Assembly (NCBI GenBank): GCA_003162425.1
Contig: PMOK01000082.1
Span: 3,262 to 67,261, forward strand
Origin: Bryobacterales bacterium
GTDB lineage: Bacteria; Acidobacteriota; Terriglobia; Bryobacterales; Bryobacteraceae
Reading direction: 5' to 3'
Length of the DNA: 64,000 nucleotides
The position numbers and the translations under genes were made by a program. The notes below the pieces were generated by a model, which saw only the letters and a program-made list of their open reading frames with translations, was not told the origin of the DNA and made no database searches. Of this stretch, positions 1-8,434 are shown one piece after another. Numbering within the stretch: the first letter of the stretch is position 1; each line of letters starts with the position of its first letter.

Positions 1-94
1 CAGGGGGTCCGCCCCACTTTGCACTCGTCCATCCGAGACCAACTGTTTTCGACGAGTGTTCGCGCCACGCGTAGCGCACGCACATATGCGTGCC

Positions 95-116
95 GCGTCG
101 CCACTCCTGGCGACGC
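95..116. other. Hairpin downstream of the kinase gene
   Basis: GCGTCGCC and GGCGACGC form a perfect 8-bp stem around a 6-nt loop, about 20 bp past the stop of the minus-strand kinase gene. There is no T-tract on the minus-strand side, so it is a weak terminator candidate at best. The rest of 1-132 shows no gene. Confidence 0.3.
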
Positions 117-132
117 ACGGCAGTAGTAAAGT

Positions 133-2781
133 TCACCTGTCGAGCAATGCGGCCGAAATCCGGTGGCCGCCCAGCGATTTGCGGAATGTGAAAATCGCAA
201 GCCCGCTGACCAAGACCACGAAGAGCAACGACCCTGTGCCGTACCAAGCGGAGAAATTTGTCGTAAAGACAAGTTCTCCTAACAGATCCGTGATGAAAAT
301 GGTGACCACCAGGGAGAGCAGTCCGCATCGGAGCAGCATAAAAACGATAACGCCGTAAACGATGATCATGGCCGGAATGTCCGCGAGCGGATAGGGCGAG
401 GAAATGCCGCGCAACGCTACGAAAAACACGACGAAGCCAACCCCCGCCAGCCACTCCTTGCGCAAGATCAGACGGAACAGGAAGAACAGCAGAAAAAATA
501 ACAAGGATGCCGTTAGTCCTTCGAGAATCCGGTCGAGAACGGTATAGAACGCCCGCGAATAACCCAGCAATGCATCCAGCTTTGCAGCGGCAGGGGGTGT
601 TCCACCCATCCGCATCTCGATCTCGCTGCTGGCGGCGAAGACCAGATCGTATCCCAGTCCAACCAGAAGACCGATTAAGACATCGCGGGCGACTAACGAA
701 TCCTGCCATCGTCCGGAAAGAAGACGCGTCCAGGTGATCAGGCTGCGCGGCCAAAGCCGGCGCACCACCGGTTCTAACGCGATGTAAGCCAGCCACAGAA
801 GAGCACCAATCCAAAGCGCCTGGCCCACCGCCTCAACAAAAAGCGAGAAACTCCAGGAGGTGGGAACATAATGAGCGCGGAGCAGAAACACCGCAAGGCT
901 CCCAGCAAATGCAAATCCCGCCAGACGCAGCGCGCCTTGACGGTCGCCACGTCCGAGGCGCAGATTGCGCCAAGCCATCAGCGTCGCTCCCAGGATGCCG
1001 CAAGTCGTGAGAACCATCCAGGTATAGTCCTGGCGCCCGCCGCCCTTATTGGACGGCATACGGCTGGGGTATGTCCACGGGCCGATTATTTGAAAGTAGA
1101 CCGGTTTTCCCCGCCACCAGGCCGCTTCTACGCGGATGGCGTTGGCGGGGCTATTGGGGAAAACACCGGTCCAGGCGGCGCGGAAATCCGTGGCCGCAAG
1201 CGGCGTCCACTGAGGCGTCGCTGGCTGAAACAGTTTCAAATCGAGGCCGGCGGCGGCGAAAAGAGGTGCGGGGTCGGGTTCGTGGGTTACCGGCGATGAA
1301 GTGTCCAACTGTGGAGGAACGGCCGAAAAACTGAGCAGCCTCCCGGTCAGATCGAGCCTGATATGCGCCATTCCGGAAACATCCGGCAACGGATCGTTCG
1401 CGGTGACGCGGCCGAGGCCAGCGAAATTGTGCGTCTCCAGCGGCTGAGGACTTTCGCGATACGAGAAGTAAATTGGAGGAGGTTGCCCGGCGCCAATCGC
1501 GTTCCAATCCAGCGCACGTTTCGAATGCTCCCGAAGATAAATAAGATAATCGCCGGCATAGTCAAACGTGAACGCCCGATCTGCGACCGGGCCTGAGTAA
1601 CCGAACTGCTGGATGGTCTTGCGCGCTTGAACAGCCAATGCTTCGGGAGGCAGTTCGAAGTTGACCTTCGAAGCCAGGTTTTGCTGCGATTCGAGAATCA
1701 CGTTGGCGCCCAGTGCGATCAGAATTGCAGCCAGGCACGCGATGGCGAGCAAGGGCCTCAAACCCTCCTGCGCGCCGGCCGCGGCCACCATTTCGGGCGA
1801 TGGCGTTTCCCCAGCCGCGAGCGCTGCTGCCAGTGGATCGCCTCCAGGAAGCGCCGCTGAAACTGCGAGCGCGCCCGACGGCCGCTTTAGAGGATCGGGA
1901 TCCAGGCATTTGAGAATGATCCGCTCGACAGCCGGATCCACGTCGCGCACAGTGCTCGAAATCTCCGTCGGCCGGCTTTCTCCGCGCAAGCGAATCAAAT
2001 CCGCCAACGTGTCAGCCTCAAAAGCGCGCTTGCCGGTGAACATTTCGTACATCACCAGGCCCAGCGCGTAAATGTCGCTCTTGATGCTGACTTCCTTGCC
2101 GGCCAGTTGCTCGGGCGCCATGTAGGCCGGAGTGCCGCTGTGTATGTCGGCGCCGCGGATCTCTTCCTCGATACCAGCCAAACCAAAATCGGTGATCAAC
2201 ACCTGGCCGCGCCCATCGATCATGATATTGGCCGGCTTGAGATCACGATGCAGGACGCCCTGCGAGTGAGCCGCAGCCAGTCCCGCACAAAGACGCCGCG
2301 ACATTTCAACAGCCTTGTCCGCCGGAAGCCGTCCGATGCGCATCAGCAACGACGCCAGATTCTCGCCGTCCACGAACTGCATGGAGATGAACGGCTGGCC
2401 ATCCACGTCGCCAATGTCAAAGACGCGGCAGACGTTCGGGTGAGTGACCTGGCGCGCGATCCGAACTTCGTTATAGAAACGGGCGAGCATTCCAGGGTCC
2501 CGCGCGGTAGCCTCCGGCAGAAACTTGAGAGCCACCGTTTGGCCCAAGCGAAGATCGTTGGCCCGGTAGACCTCGCCCATTCCACCTTTTCCGAGGCGTC
2601 CGAGGATGCGGTATCGTTCGGCGAGCAAAGTTCCTGGTACAAAGCGGCCCTCGTCAAAATCGGCGCCGGAGGAGCTGGCAATCGCGATGGTGGAGGCCGA
2701 TGTTCGAGTAGCGTTACCGCAGGCCAGGCAGAAACGGCTGTTCTCGGGAATCTCGGCAGAGCATCCAGGGCATTTCGGCAT
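133..2781 (-). CDS. Zinc-ribbon Ser/Thr protein kinase with polytopic C-terminus
   Basis: Predicted membrane Hanks-type Ser/Thr kinase. A zinc ribbon lies at residues 4-21 (CPGC...CLAC). The kinase domain spans about residues 55-310, with glycine loop GKGGMGEVY, catalytic HRDLKPAN, DFG in ITDFGLAG and APE in YMAPEQ, so all core catalytic elements are present. A first membrane segment follows near residue 345, then a roughly 200-residue extracytoplasmic region, then about seven hydrophobic segments to the C-terminus. Most bacterial homologues of this type carry sensor or TPR domains here, so a polytopic tail is less usual; it could be a CAAX-protease-like or purely structural membrane domain, which I cannot tell. 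The ORF track starts at GTG 2784; the ATG three bases on (2781) is preferred. Divergent from the neighbouring oxidoreductase, with about 80 bp between them. Substrate and signal unknown. Confidence 0.9.
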   Translation of the reverse strand: MPKCPGCSAEIPENSRFCLACGNATRTSASTIAIASSSGADFDEGRFVPGTLLAERYRILGRLGKGGMGEVYRANDLRLGQTVALKFLPEATARDPGMLARFYNEVRIARQVTHPNVCRVFDIGDVDGQPFISMQFVDGENLASLLMRIGRLPADKAVEMSRRLCAGLAAAHSQGVLHRDLKPANIMIDGRGQVLITDFGLAGIEEEIRGADIHSGTPAYMAPEQLAGKEVSIKSDIYALGLVMYEMFTGKRAFEADTLADLIRLRGESRPTEISSTVRDVDPAVERIILKCLDPDPLKRPSGALAVSAALPGGDPLAAALAAGETPSPEMVAAAGAQEGLRPLLAIACLAAILIALGANVILESQQNLASKVNFELPPEALAVQARKTIQQFGYSGPVADRAFTFDYAGDYLIYLREHSKRALDWNAIGAGQPPPIYFSYRESPQPLETHNFAGLGRVTANDPLPDVSGMAHIRLDLTGRLLSFSAVPPQLDTSSPVTHEPDPAPLFAAAGLDLKLFQPATPQWTPLAATDFRAAWTGVFPNSPANAIRVEAAWWRGKPVYFQIIGPWTYPSRMPSNKGGGRQDYTWMVLTTCGILGATLMAWRNLRLGRGDRQGALRLAGFAFAGSLAVFLLRAHYVPTSWSFSLFVEAVGQALWIGALLWLAYIALEPVVRRLWPRSLITWTRLLSGRWQDSLVARDVLIGLLVGLGYDLVFAASSEIEMRMGGTPPAAAKLDALLGYSRAFYTVLDRILEGLTASLLFFLLFFLFRLILRKEWLAGVGFVVFFVALRGISSPYPLADIPAMIIVYGVIVFMLLRCGLLSLVVTIFITDLLGELVFTTNFSAWYGTGSLLFVVLVSGLAIFTFRKSLGGHRISAALLDR

Positions 2782-2864
2782 CACGCACCAGTATGCACAA
2801 AATCCGGTGATTGGATACTCATTCCCCGATTCCCGGCGCTATACTGGCGGTCAGGAGTGACCTT

Positions 2865-4145
2865 ATGAATCGCAGACACTTTCTCATGAGTTCGGCTGGC
2901 GTTCTGGCGGCCGCGCGGCGCGCCATGCCCAGCCCCAACGATACCGTTCGCGTGGCCTGTGTTGGATTGCGGGGACGCGGCAAGGACCACCTGAAGGAAT
3001 ACGCCCGGATCCCGAATGTCGAAGTGGCCGCGCTGTGCGATATCGATGAAAAGGTGTTGAACGAGGCCGCCAGTAAAATGGTGAAACGTCCGGCCACGTA
3101 TTCAGACCTCCGCAAGCTTCTCGAAGACAAATCCATCGACGTCATTTCCATCGCTACGCCGAATCACTCCCACACGCTGCAGACCATTTGGAGCTGCCAG
3201 GCGGGCAAGCATGTTTATGTCGAGAAGCCATGCTCGCACAACATGTTTGAAGCCCGGCAGATTGTAGCTGCCGCGCGAAAGTACGACCGTCTGGTGCAGC
3301 AGGGCAGCCAAAGCCGGTCGTCGCCGGCGTTGCAGGAAGCGGTGCAAAGCATGCGTGACGGTCTGCTGGGAGAAGTCTACATGGCGCGCGGCTTATGTTT
3401 CAAATGGCGCAACACAATTGGACACACGCCGGTTGAGCCGGTGCCGCCGGGCGTGGATTACGATCTTTGGCTGGGGCCAGCGCCGCAGCACGCATTCACA
3501 AAAAATCGGTTTCATTACAACTGGCACTGGTTCTGGGATTACGGCAATGGCGACATGGGAAACCAGGGCATCCACGAACTGGACATCGCACGCTGGGGAC
3601 TCGGCGTGACTTATCCCACCAAGGTCACCGCGATGGGCGGCCATTTCATGTTCGATGACGATCAGGAAACGCCCAACACCATCACTGCATCCTACGAATT
3701 CAACGATGGCGGCAAGAAGAAAATGATGGAATTCGAAGTACGCCATTGGATGAGCAATCACGAAGGCGGCATCGGGAAATCCGATTCGAACACCATCGGC
3801 AATTTGTTCTACGGCTCCAAAGGCTATATGGCGATCGACGGCTATACCACCTACAAAACCTGGCTCGGCAAGGAACAGGAACCTGGACCGACACGCACCG
3901 CGGGCGAGAATCACTTCGAGAATTTCATTAACACGGTGCGAAGCGGTAAGCGGTCGGACTTGAACGCTGAGATCGAGGAAGGCGCCATTTCCACAACGCT
4001 GATCCACTTGGCTAATATTTCCTACCGCGTGGGGCGCACTTTAAATTTCGACGCAGCTTCCTACACGTGTAAAGGCGACTCGGAAGCGAACGCCATGTTC
4101 ACGCGCGAGTATCGGAAACCATTCGTGGTTCCGAAATTCGCTTAG
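2865..4145 (+). CDS. Gfo/Idh/MocA family oxidoreductase
   Basis: NAD(P)-dependent sugar or inositol-type dehydrogenase family; the substrate cannot be predicted. The Rossmann part begins near residue 29 (VRVACVGLRGRGKDHL) and is followed by the family EKP motif (YVEKPCSHN), then the alpha/beta C-terminal domain containing GNGDMGNQGIHELD. The N-terminus MNRRHFLMSSAGVLAAARR is a Tat-like twin-arginine signal, common in acidobacterial members and suggesting export. The track ORF starts at 2811, but ATG 2865 has AGGAG at 2852-2856 and a TATACT -10 box at 2840-2845 and begins exactly at the signal peptide, so I use it. About 426 residues, full length for the family. Convergent with ltaE across a pair of palindromic repeats. 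Confidence 0.92.
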   Translation: MNRRHFLMSSAGVLAAARRAMPSPNDTVRVACVGLRGRGKDHLKEYARIPNVEVAALCDIDEKVLNEAASKMVKRPATYSDLRKLLEDKSIDVISIATPNHSHTLQTIWSCQAGKHVYVEKPCSHNMFEARQIVAAARKYDRLVQQGSQSRSSPALQEAVQSMRDGLLGEVYMARGLCFKWRNTIGHTPVEPVPPGVDYDLWLGPAPQHAFTKNRFHYNWHWFWDYGNGDMGNQGIHELDIARWGLGVTYPTKVTAMGGHFMFDDDQETPNTITASYEFNDGGKKKMMEFEVRHWMSNHEGGIGKSDSNTIGNLFYGSKGYMAIDGYTTYKTWLGKEQEPGPTRTAGENHFENFINTVRSGKRSDLNAEIEEGAISTTLIHLANISYRVGRTLNFDAASYTCKGDSEANAMFTREYRKPFVVPKFA

Positions 4146-4150
4146 GAGTT

Positions 4151-4213
4151 GGCAGGCGGAAGCGCCTGCCCCACTTAGCTCCGAAGTTGGGTGGCGCAGG
4201 CGCTTCCGCCTGC
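4151..4213. repeat. Pair of REP-like palindromes
   Basis: Two palindromic units face each other: GCAGGCGGAAGCGCCTGC (4152-4169) and its mirror GCAGGCGCTTCCGCCTGC (4196-4213). Each can fold on its own (7-bp stem, 4-nt loop) and the two can pair with each other. They sit between the convergent oxidoreductase and ltaE genes and could act as a bidirectional terminator. The second copy lies inside the ltaE reading frame and encodes part of its last residues. REP-like dispersed repeats of this design are known in many bacterial genomes; copy number elsewhere cannot be judged here. Confidence 0.75.
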
Positions 4214-5245
4214 GTTTGCGAGTAACTCGGCAACAGCTTCGGCAGCCTGCGCGCAGTCTCCCCGCGAGACATCAAAATGCGTGACGGCGCGAACCTCGCG
4301 CGGCGTCGACGCTTCGCTCATCAAAACACCGTGAGGCTTGAGGCGGGCGATGAATTCGGTGGAGTTGAGACCGGTAGCGCTGACGTCGAAAACAACGATA
4401 TTGGTCTGGACACGCTCCGGATGCAATTTCAACCCGCTCAGTTTTGCGAGTTCCCCGGCCAAGAATCGCGCGTTGGCGTGATCTTCGCCTAAGCGGTGGG
4501 GCATTTCTTCGAGCGCAATTAGTCCTGCTGCAGCTAACACGCCGACTTGCCGCATAGCGCCGCCCAAGCGCTTCCTATACAGCCGGCCGCGCTCGATCGC
4601 TTTCGCTGGACCGACCAGCATGGAACCAACTGGAGCGCCCAGTCCTTTCGAGAGGCAGAACATCACGGTATCGGCAGGGGCTGCAAGCTCGCGCACCGGC
4701 CGATTCAGATGGCAGGCTGCGTTGAAGATCCGCGCGCCGTCCATATGAACCGGGATGCCATGGCCATGGGCGTTCTCGCAAATCTCTTGCAGCACGTCCA
4801 TCGGATAAACGGTGCCGCCGGCCATGTTGTGCGTATTTTCGATTTCGATGAGGCCAGTGGGCGCGCAATGTGGGCTCGGGAATCGCAGCGCGTCGCGGAG
4901 CTTGGTCCAAGTCAGGATGCCGTCCTCGACATACACCGGGCGGACCAGGCAACCCGCGAACCAGGCCGTCATGGAGAGTTCCCAATCCAAGATGTGTGCG
5001 CGCGATTCGCAGACCACTTCCTGGCCATGTTCGGTGTGGATCTTAATCGCGATGACGTTGCCCATGGTGCCTGTCGGCACGAACAGGCCTGCTTCTTTGC
5101 CGAGAATCTCAGCGGCGCGTTCTTCCAGGCGATTGACCGTCGGGTCTTCGCCGTAAATATCGTCGCCGACTTCGGCCTCGGCCATGGCGCGGCGCATGGC
5201 AGGAGTGGGGCGAGTGACGGTGTCGCTGCGAAGGTCGATGCTCAT
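4175..5245 (-). CDS. ltaE: Low-specificity L-threonine aldolase
   Basis: PLP-dependent fold-type I enzyme that cleaves threonine or allo-threonine to glycine and acetaldehyde; cytoplasmic. The start [19 protein letters not shown] is the family signature, the central region contains [11 protein letters not shown], and the PLP lysine sits in [14 protein letters not shown] (about residue 200). Length 356 is slightly above the usual 335-350. ATG 5245 overlaps the hemW stop by 4 bp (ATGA), so it is translationally coupled as the third gene of cyaY-hemW-ltaE. The last 12 or so residues ([12 protein letters not shown]) are encoded by a REP-like palindrome that seems to have replaced or extended the original C-terminus. 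Beta-eliminating lyase or phenylserine aldolase are close alternatives within the family. Confidence 0.92.
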   Translation of the reverse strand: MSIDLRSDTVTRPTPAMRRAMAEAEVGDDIYGEDPTVNRLEERAAEILGKEAGLFVPTGTMGNVIAIKIHTEHGQEVVCESRAHILDWELSMTAWFAGCLVRPVYVEDGILTWTKLRDALRFPSPHCAPTGLIEIENTHNMAGGTVYPMDVLQEICENAHGHGIPVHMDGARIFNAACHLNRPVRELAAPADTVMFCLSKGLGAPVGSMLVGPAKAIERGRLYRKRLGGAMRQVGVLAAAGLIALEEMPHRLGEDHANARFLAGELAKLSGLKLHPERVQTNIVVFDVSATGLNSTEFIARLKPHGVLMSEASTPREVRAVTHFDVSRGDCAQAAEAVAELLANAGGSACATQLRS

Positions 5246-6327
5246 GTTGTGATGAATTCGGCGAAGACTTCGTTGGAGAGCAGGACGCCGCGATTCGTTA
5301 GCCGGAGTTTTTCACCTTCCCTCGCGAGCAGCCCCTCGGTAAGGAACCGCTGGATTGGCGCTTCAAAACGGGTCCATTCCGCCGGTTCCGGTCGAATCCC
5401 GTCCATGAGGCGAAGACCGACGAAGAAGCGCTCTTCAGCGCGGTTGGTTCGCGTCGAACCGAGTCTCGGGGATTTCGCTCGGACATATTCGTTAGCAGAT
5501 TCGACGTTTTGAAAACGTCGGGTGCCGTCGAAAGAATGCGCGTCGGCGCCGAAACCCAGGTACGGCTCCAGCCGCCAGTATTTCAAGTTGTGCAACGATT
5601 CAAAACCGGGTCGAGCGAAGTTTGAAATCTCGTACCGATGAATTCCCAGGCGTTCCAACTCGGCGACGGCGGTTTCATAAAGATCCGCAGTCAACTCGTC
5701 GGCGGGAACTTCCGGCGCACCGTACCGCTTGCCGTTCAGCAGAACTTCGTTACCGAGCCGGCTGTCTTCGTCCACTTCGAGCATGTAGACAGAAACGTGC
5801 GGTGGTTCCAGCTTCTCGATCCAGGCCAAGGATTCGCGCCAACTCGCCGCAGTTTGGCCGGGCAGGCCGGCGATCAGGTCAATATTGATGTTGGTGAGTC
5901 CCACGGCGCGAAGCGTCGAAATTTCGGTGGCAACGATTTCGGCCGTATGTTTGCGGCCGGTTCGCGCCAGCTCGCGCGGAATGAAGGACTGTACTCCCAG
6001 GCTCACTCGATTCAGGCCCGCGCGAATCCAGGCATGGGCGCGTTCCTCGGTCACACCGCCCGGCGCCGCCTCGATGGTCGCCTCCCGCCAGGGCCGGCCG
6101 GGTATTGCCGCCAGGATTCGATCGAGATCGGCAGGATCCATGCGGCTGGGTGTTCCGCCGCCAAGGTAAACGGTCTCGGGCTGCCATGGCCAATCCTCGG
6201 CCGCGATTTCGGAGCAGAGCGCCGACAGGTAATCCCGCTCCAACTCGGCTGGAAACACGCCTGACGCGAAGTTACAATACGTGCACTTCTGCGCACAAAA
6301 TGGATAGGAGATGTAAACGCCGGGCAT
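5242..6327 (-). CDS. hemW: HemW-like radical SAM haem chaperone
   Basis: Radical SAM protein of the HemW/HemN family. HemW proteins bind haem and deliver it to respiratory haemoproteins; they were long annotated as oxygen-independent coproporphyrinogen oxidase. The cluster motif is [10 protein letters not shown] (Cys 11, 15 and 18), matching the HemW CxxxCxxC-x-F pattern. True HemN has one more cysteine after the third (CxxxCxxCxC), and here that position is Phe. GGGTPSRM and LGVQSF are further family motifs. 361 residues, typical of HemW rather than the roughly 455 of HemN. ATG 6327 directly abuts the cyaY stop at 6328 and the end overlaps ltaE by 4 bp, so the three genes are one transcript. 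The many cytochromes in this window make a haem-delivery role plausible. Confidence 0.9.
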   Translation of the reverse strand: MPGVYISYPFCAQKCTYCNFASGVFPAELERDYLSALCSEIAAEDWPWQPETVYLGGGTPSRMDPADLDRILAAIPGRPWREATIEAAPGGVTEERAHAWIRAGLNRVSLGVQSFIPRELARTGRKHTAEIVATEISTLRAVGLTNINIDLIAGLPGQTAASWRESLAWIEKLEPPHVSVYMLEVDEDSRLGNEVLLNGKRYGAPEVPADELTADLYETAVAELERLGIHRYEISNFARPGFESLHNLKYWRLEPYLGFGADAHSFDGTRRFQNVESANEYVRAKSPRLGSTRTNRAEERFFVGLRLMDGIRPEPAEWTRFEAPIQRFLTEGLLAREGEKLRLTNRGVLLSNEVFAEFITT

Positions 6328-6654
6328 CTACAGAGAAACTTCTTCTCCCAATTGCTTGGCGATGGCTTCCTGGATCAACTCGGTGAGTGACTGGCCGGTA
6401 GCGGGGAGCACAAACGCGCTTTCAACGCTGTCCCAATCCAATTTATAACTTTTGGAGTGCGCCGAGACCCAGATTTGGCTGACCGGGGCGTTGGGGCTGA
6501 TGACGAATTTCGCGGGAGGGGTCTCAAATTCGATGGCGAGCGCGCCCGAGTTGAAGTCCACCTCAAATTCGGCGTCATCGGAGGCGGCAGCCAGCTTTTT
6601 GTAGAGCGAGGTCAGCGATTCGTCTGCTAGCTTTTTGAACTCCTGGTCGTCCAT
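6328..6654 (-). CDS. cyaY: Frataxin-like iron-binding protein CyaY
   Basis: Small acidic protein of 108 residues, the usual size of bacterial frataxin, which binds iron and modulates Fe-S cluster assembly on IscS/IscU. It opens with MDDQEFKKLADESL, has an acidic helix 1 followed by strands (AEFEVDFNSGALAIEFE), the conserved beta-sheet section FVISPNAPVSQIWVSAHS and the terminal helix LTELIQEAIAKQLGEE. The match is by overall pattern rather than one decisive motif. First gene of the operon; the next gene, hemW, begins at the base after its stop codon, so iron or cluster handling and haem handling are co-expressed. No isc or suf gene is visible nearby. Confidence 0.8.
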   Translation of the reverse strand: MDDQEFKKLADESLTSLYKKLAAASDDAEFEVDFNSGALAIEFETPPAKFVISPNAPVSQIWVSAHSKSYKLDWDSVESAFVLPATGQSLTELIQEAIAKQLGEEVSL

Positions 6655-6781
6655 AGAGAGGTGGCTCGAACCTCAATTCTAGCGGAAAAGCGGGAATGGT
6701 GACCGTTGGCGACTGGTTATGAAGGATTTAGCGACTTTGGAGGGGCCCGGCGCATCTGCTAACCTTGGACCGGCACTGATC

Positions 6782-8362
6782 ATGGAAGCAGCTTGTTTAC
6801 GCCACACTGAGATCCCGCACACCTCAAAGCTGTTCTCCGATTTCCAGTACCATTTCGATCGAGTTTCGCGCTTTTATTCTTACCATCCCGGTGATCCCAC
6901 TGCTTACGTTGCAGCCGCGAAGGAGCTAGCGTATCCGGCGGACCGTCGCGCGGAATTGGTGACGATGTTGCGCGCGCGTAACGGTGACAGCGCGTCGCTC
7001 GATTTATTAGCGCGCCCGGAGACGGTGGCGGTGGTGACGGGTCAGCAGGTGGGTCTGTTTTCCGGTCCCGCATACACCATTTACAAGGCGCTGACGGCGG
7101 TCCGCTTAGCTGAGCAGTTGAACGCTCAGGGAATTCCCGCTGTCCCAATCTTCTGGCTGGCCACCGAAGACCACGATTTCGCCGAAGTGAATCACATCTA
7201 CATTTTTGGTCCGGACCATCGGCCCGTCGCGCTGAAAGTGGATGGTCAGAACGCGACGGAACGTCCGGTCGGCACTATTCCCGTTGTCGCGCCGCCGTTG
7301 GATCAATTGAGAGAGACGCTGGCCGCTTTTCCGTTTGGCGCGGATGTTGCCGGAATGGTGGCCGAGTCCTACCAGCCGGGTGCGACACTTGGCGCGGCAT
7401 TTCAGGCGCTACTTGAGCGATTGTTGGCGAAGCGCGGTTTGTTGTTTATCGATCCTCTGGATCGCGGCGTGCGCCGAATGGCTGCGCCTTTGTTGCGTGA
7501 TGCGTTGCGCGACGGAGGGAAACTGCAGGCGATGCTTTTGGAACGAAACCGGGAGCTCGAAGCCGCGGGGTATCACGCCCAAGTTCACGTGGAGGCGAAA
7601 ACTTCGCTGGTGTTTCTGCTGGAAGGGGAACGGCGCATCACGTTGCGGCGGCAAAACGGCGATTATGCCTCCAAAGATCGCCGCTATTCGACCGAGGAAT
7701 TGATGGATCAGGCGGAACACCTCTCGCCCAACGCCCTGCTGCGTCCGGTGGTTCAAGATTATATTCTGCCGACCCTGGCGTATGTGGGCGGTCCTGCGGA
7801 GCTGGCCTACATGGCGCAATCGCAGACGCTCTATCAAGAGTTGCTGCACCGCATGCCGGTGATGCTGGCGCGCAGCGGATTCACGCTGCTGGACGCCCGG
7901 ACGGCGAAGCTGATGGATAAATACGGGCTCACGATACCGAACCTATTCCACGGTGAGGATGGCGTGCGCGAGCTAATCGCACGAAAGCTGATTCCGCCGG
8001 CCGTAGCTCGCGAGTTCGAAACAATTCAAACAGCGACTGCCCGATCGTTGGATGAACTAGCGGTAACCCTGCATTCTTTTGACGCCACGCTGGCCGCGTC
8101 AGCCGAGAAGAGCCGCGCGAAAATCCTCTATCAGCTTTCGAAGCTGGAAGGCAAAACCGGGCGGGAAACGCTGAAGCGGGATCAGCGTGCCACTGAGGAT
8201 GCCGGCTATATGTCGGGTTTAGTCTTCCCCGAAAAACATCTGCAAGAGCGCTTCTATTCAATACTCCCGTTTGTCGCCAGGCACGGTTTGGGCTTGATGG
8301 ACACGCTGTACGCCAACGTCAATCTGGATTGCCCGGATCATAAAGTGTTAGTGGTGAACTGA
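6782..8362 (+). CDS. bshC: Bacillithiol biosynthesis cysteine-adding enzyme BshC
   Basis: BshC adds cysteine to glucosaminyl-malate, the last step in making bacillithiol, a low-molecular-weight thiol of Firmicutes, Bacteroidetes, Acidobacteria and Deinococcus; cytoplasmic. Family landmarks are RHTEIPHTSKLFSDF at the N-terminus, VTGQQVGLFSGPAYTIYKALT, FWLATEDHDFAEVN and YVGGPAELAYMAQ. The helical region around residues 410-480 matches the coiled coil of the family. The track starts at 6719, but the first 21 residues (KDLATLEGPGAS...) look non-conserved; ATG 6782 puts MEAACLRHTEIPHTS at the start as in homologues, giving 526 residues. Divergent from cyaY. BshA and BshB are not in this window. 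Confidence 0.92.
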   Translation: MEAACLRHTEIPHTSKLFSDFQYHFDRVSRFYSYHPGDPTAYVAAAKELAYPADRRAELVTMLRARNGDSASLDLLARPETVAVVTGQQVGLFSGPAYTIYKALTAVRLAEQLNAQGIPAVPIFWLATEDHDFAEVNHIYIFGPDHRPVALKVDGQNATERPVGTIPVVAPPLDQLRETLAAFPFGADVAGMVAESYQPGATLGAAFQALLERLLAKRGLLFIDPLDRGVRRMAAPLLRDALRDGGKLQAMLLERNRELEAAGYHAQVHVEAKTSLVFLLEGERRITLRRQNGDYASKDRRYSTEELMDQAEHLSPNALLRPVVQDYILPTLAYVGGPAELAYMAQSQTLYQELLHRMPVMLARSGFTLLDARTAKLMDKYGLTIPNLFHGEDGVRELIARKLIPPAVAREFETIQTATARSLDELAVTLHSFDATLAASAEKSRAKILYQLSKLEGKTGRETLKRDQRATEDAGYMSGLVFPEKHLQERFYSILPFVARHGLGLMDTLYANVNLDCPDHKVLVVN

Positions 8363-8371
8363 GGCTTCGCC

Positions 8372-8399
8372 GTTTCTCGTTTCTCGTTTCTCGTTTCTC
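8372..8399. repeat. Tandem GTTTCTC repeat, four units
   Basis: Four perfect head-to-tail copies of the 7-mer GTTTCTC begin 10 bp after the bshC stop codon. The next unit degenerates to GTTCGCG. It lies in the short gap before the aldolase gene and is likely a slippage-prone spacer. Confidence 0.85.
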
Positions 8400-8434
8400 G
8401 TTCGCGGCGTGTTACGCTCGAAATTCAACTCATC

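Noticed and set aside
871-1299. Plus-strand ORF of 142 aa inside the kinase gene
   Set aside because: Opposite-strand shadow of a well-supported kinase; Arg/Gly-rich without motifs.
5242-6327. Oxygen-independent coproporphyrinogen III oxidase HemN
   Set aside because: Length and the Phe after the third cluster cysteine fit HemW; HemN is longer and has a cysteine at that position.
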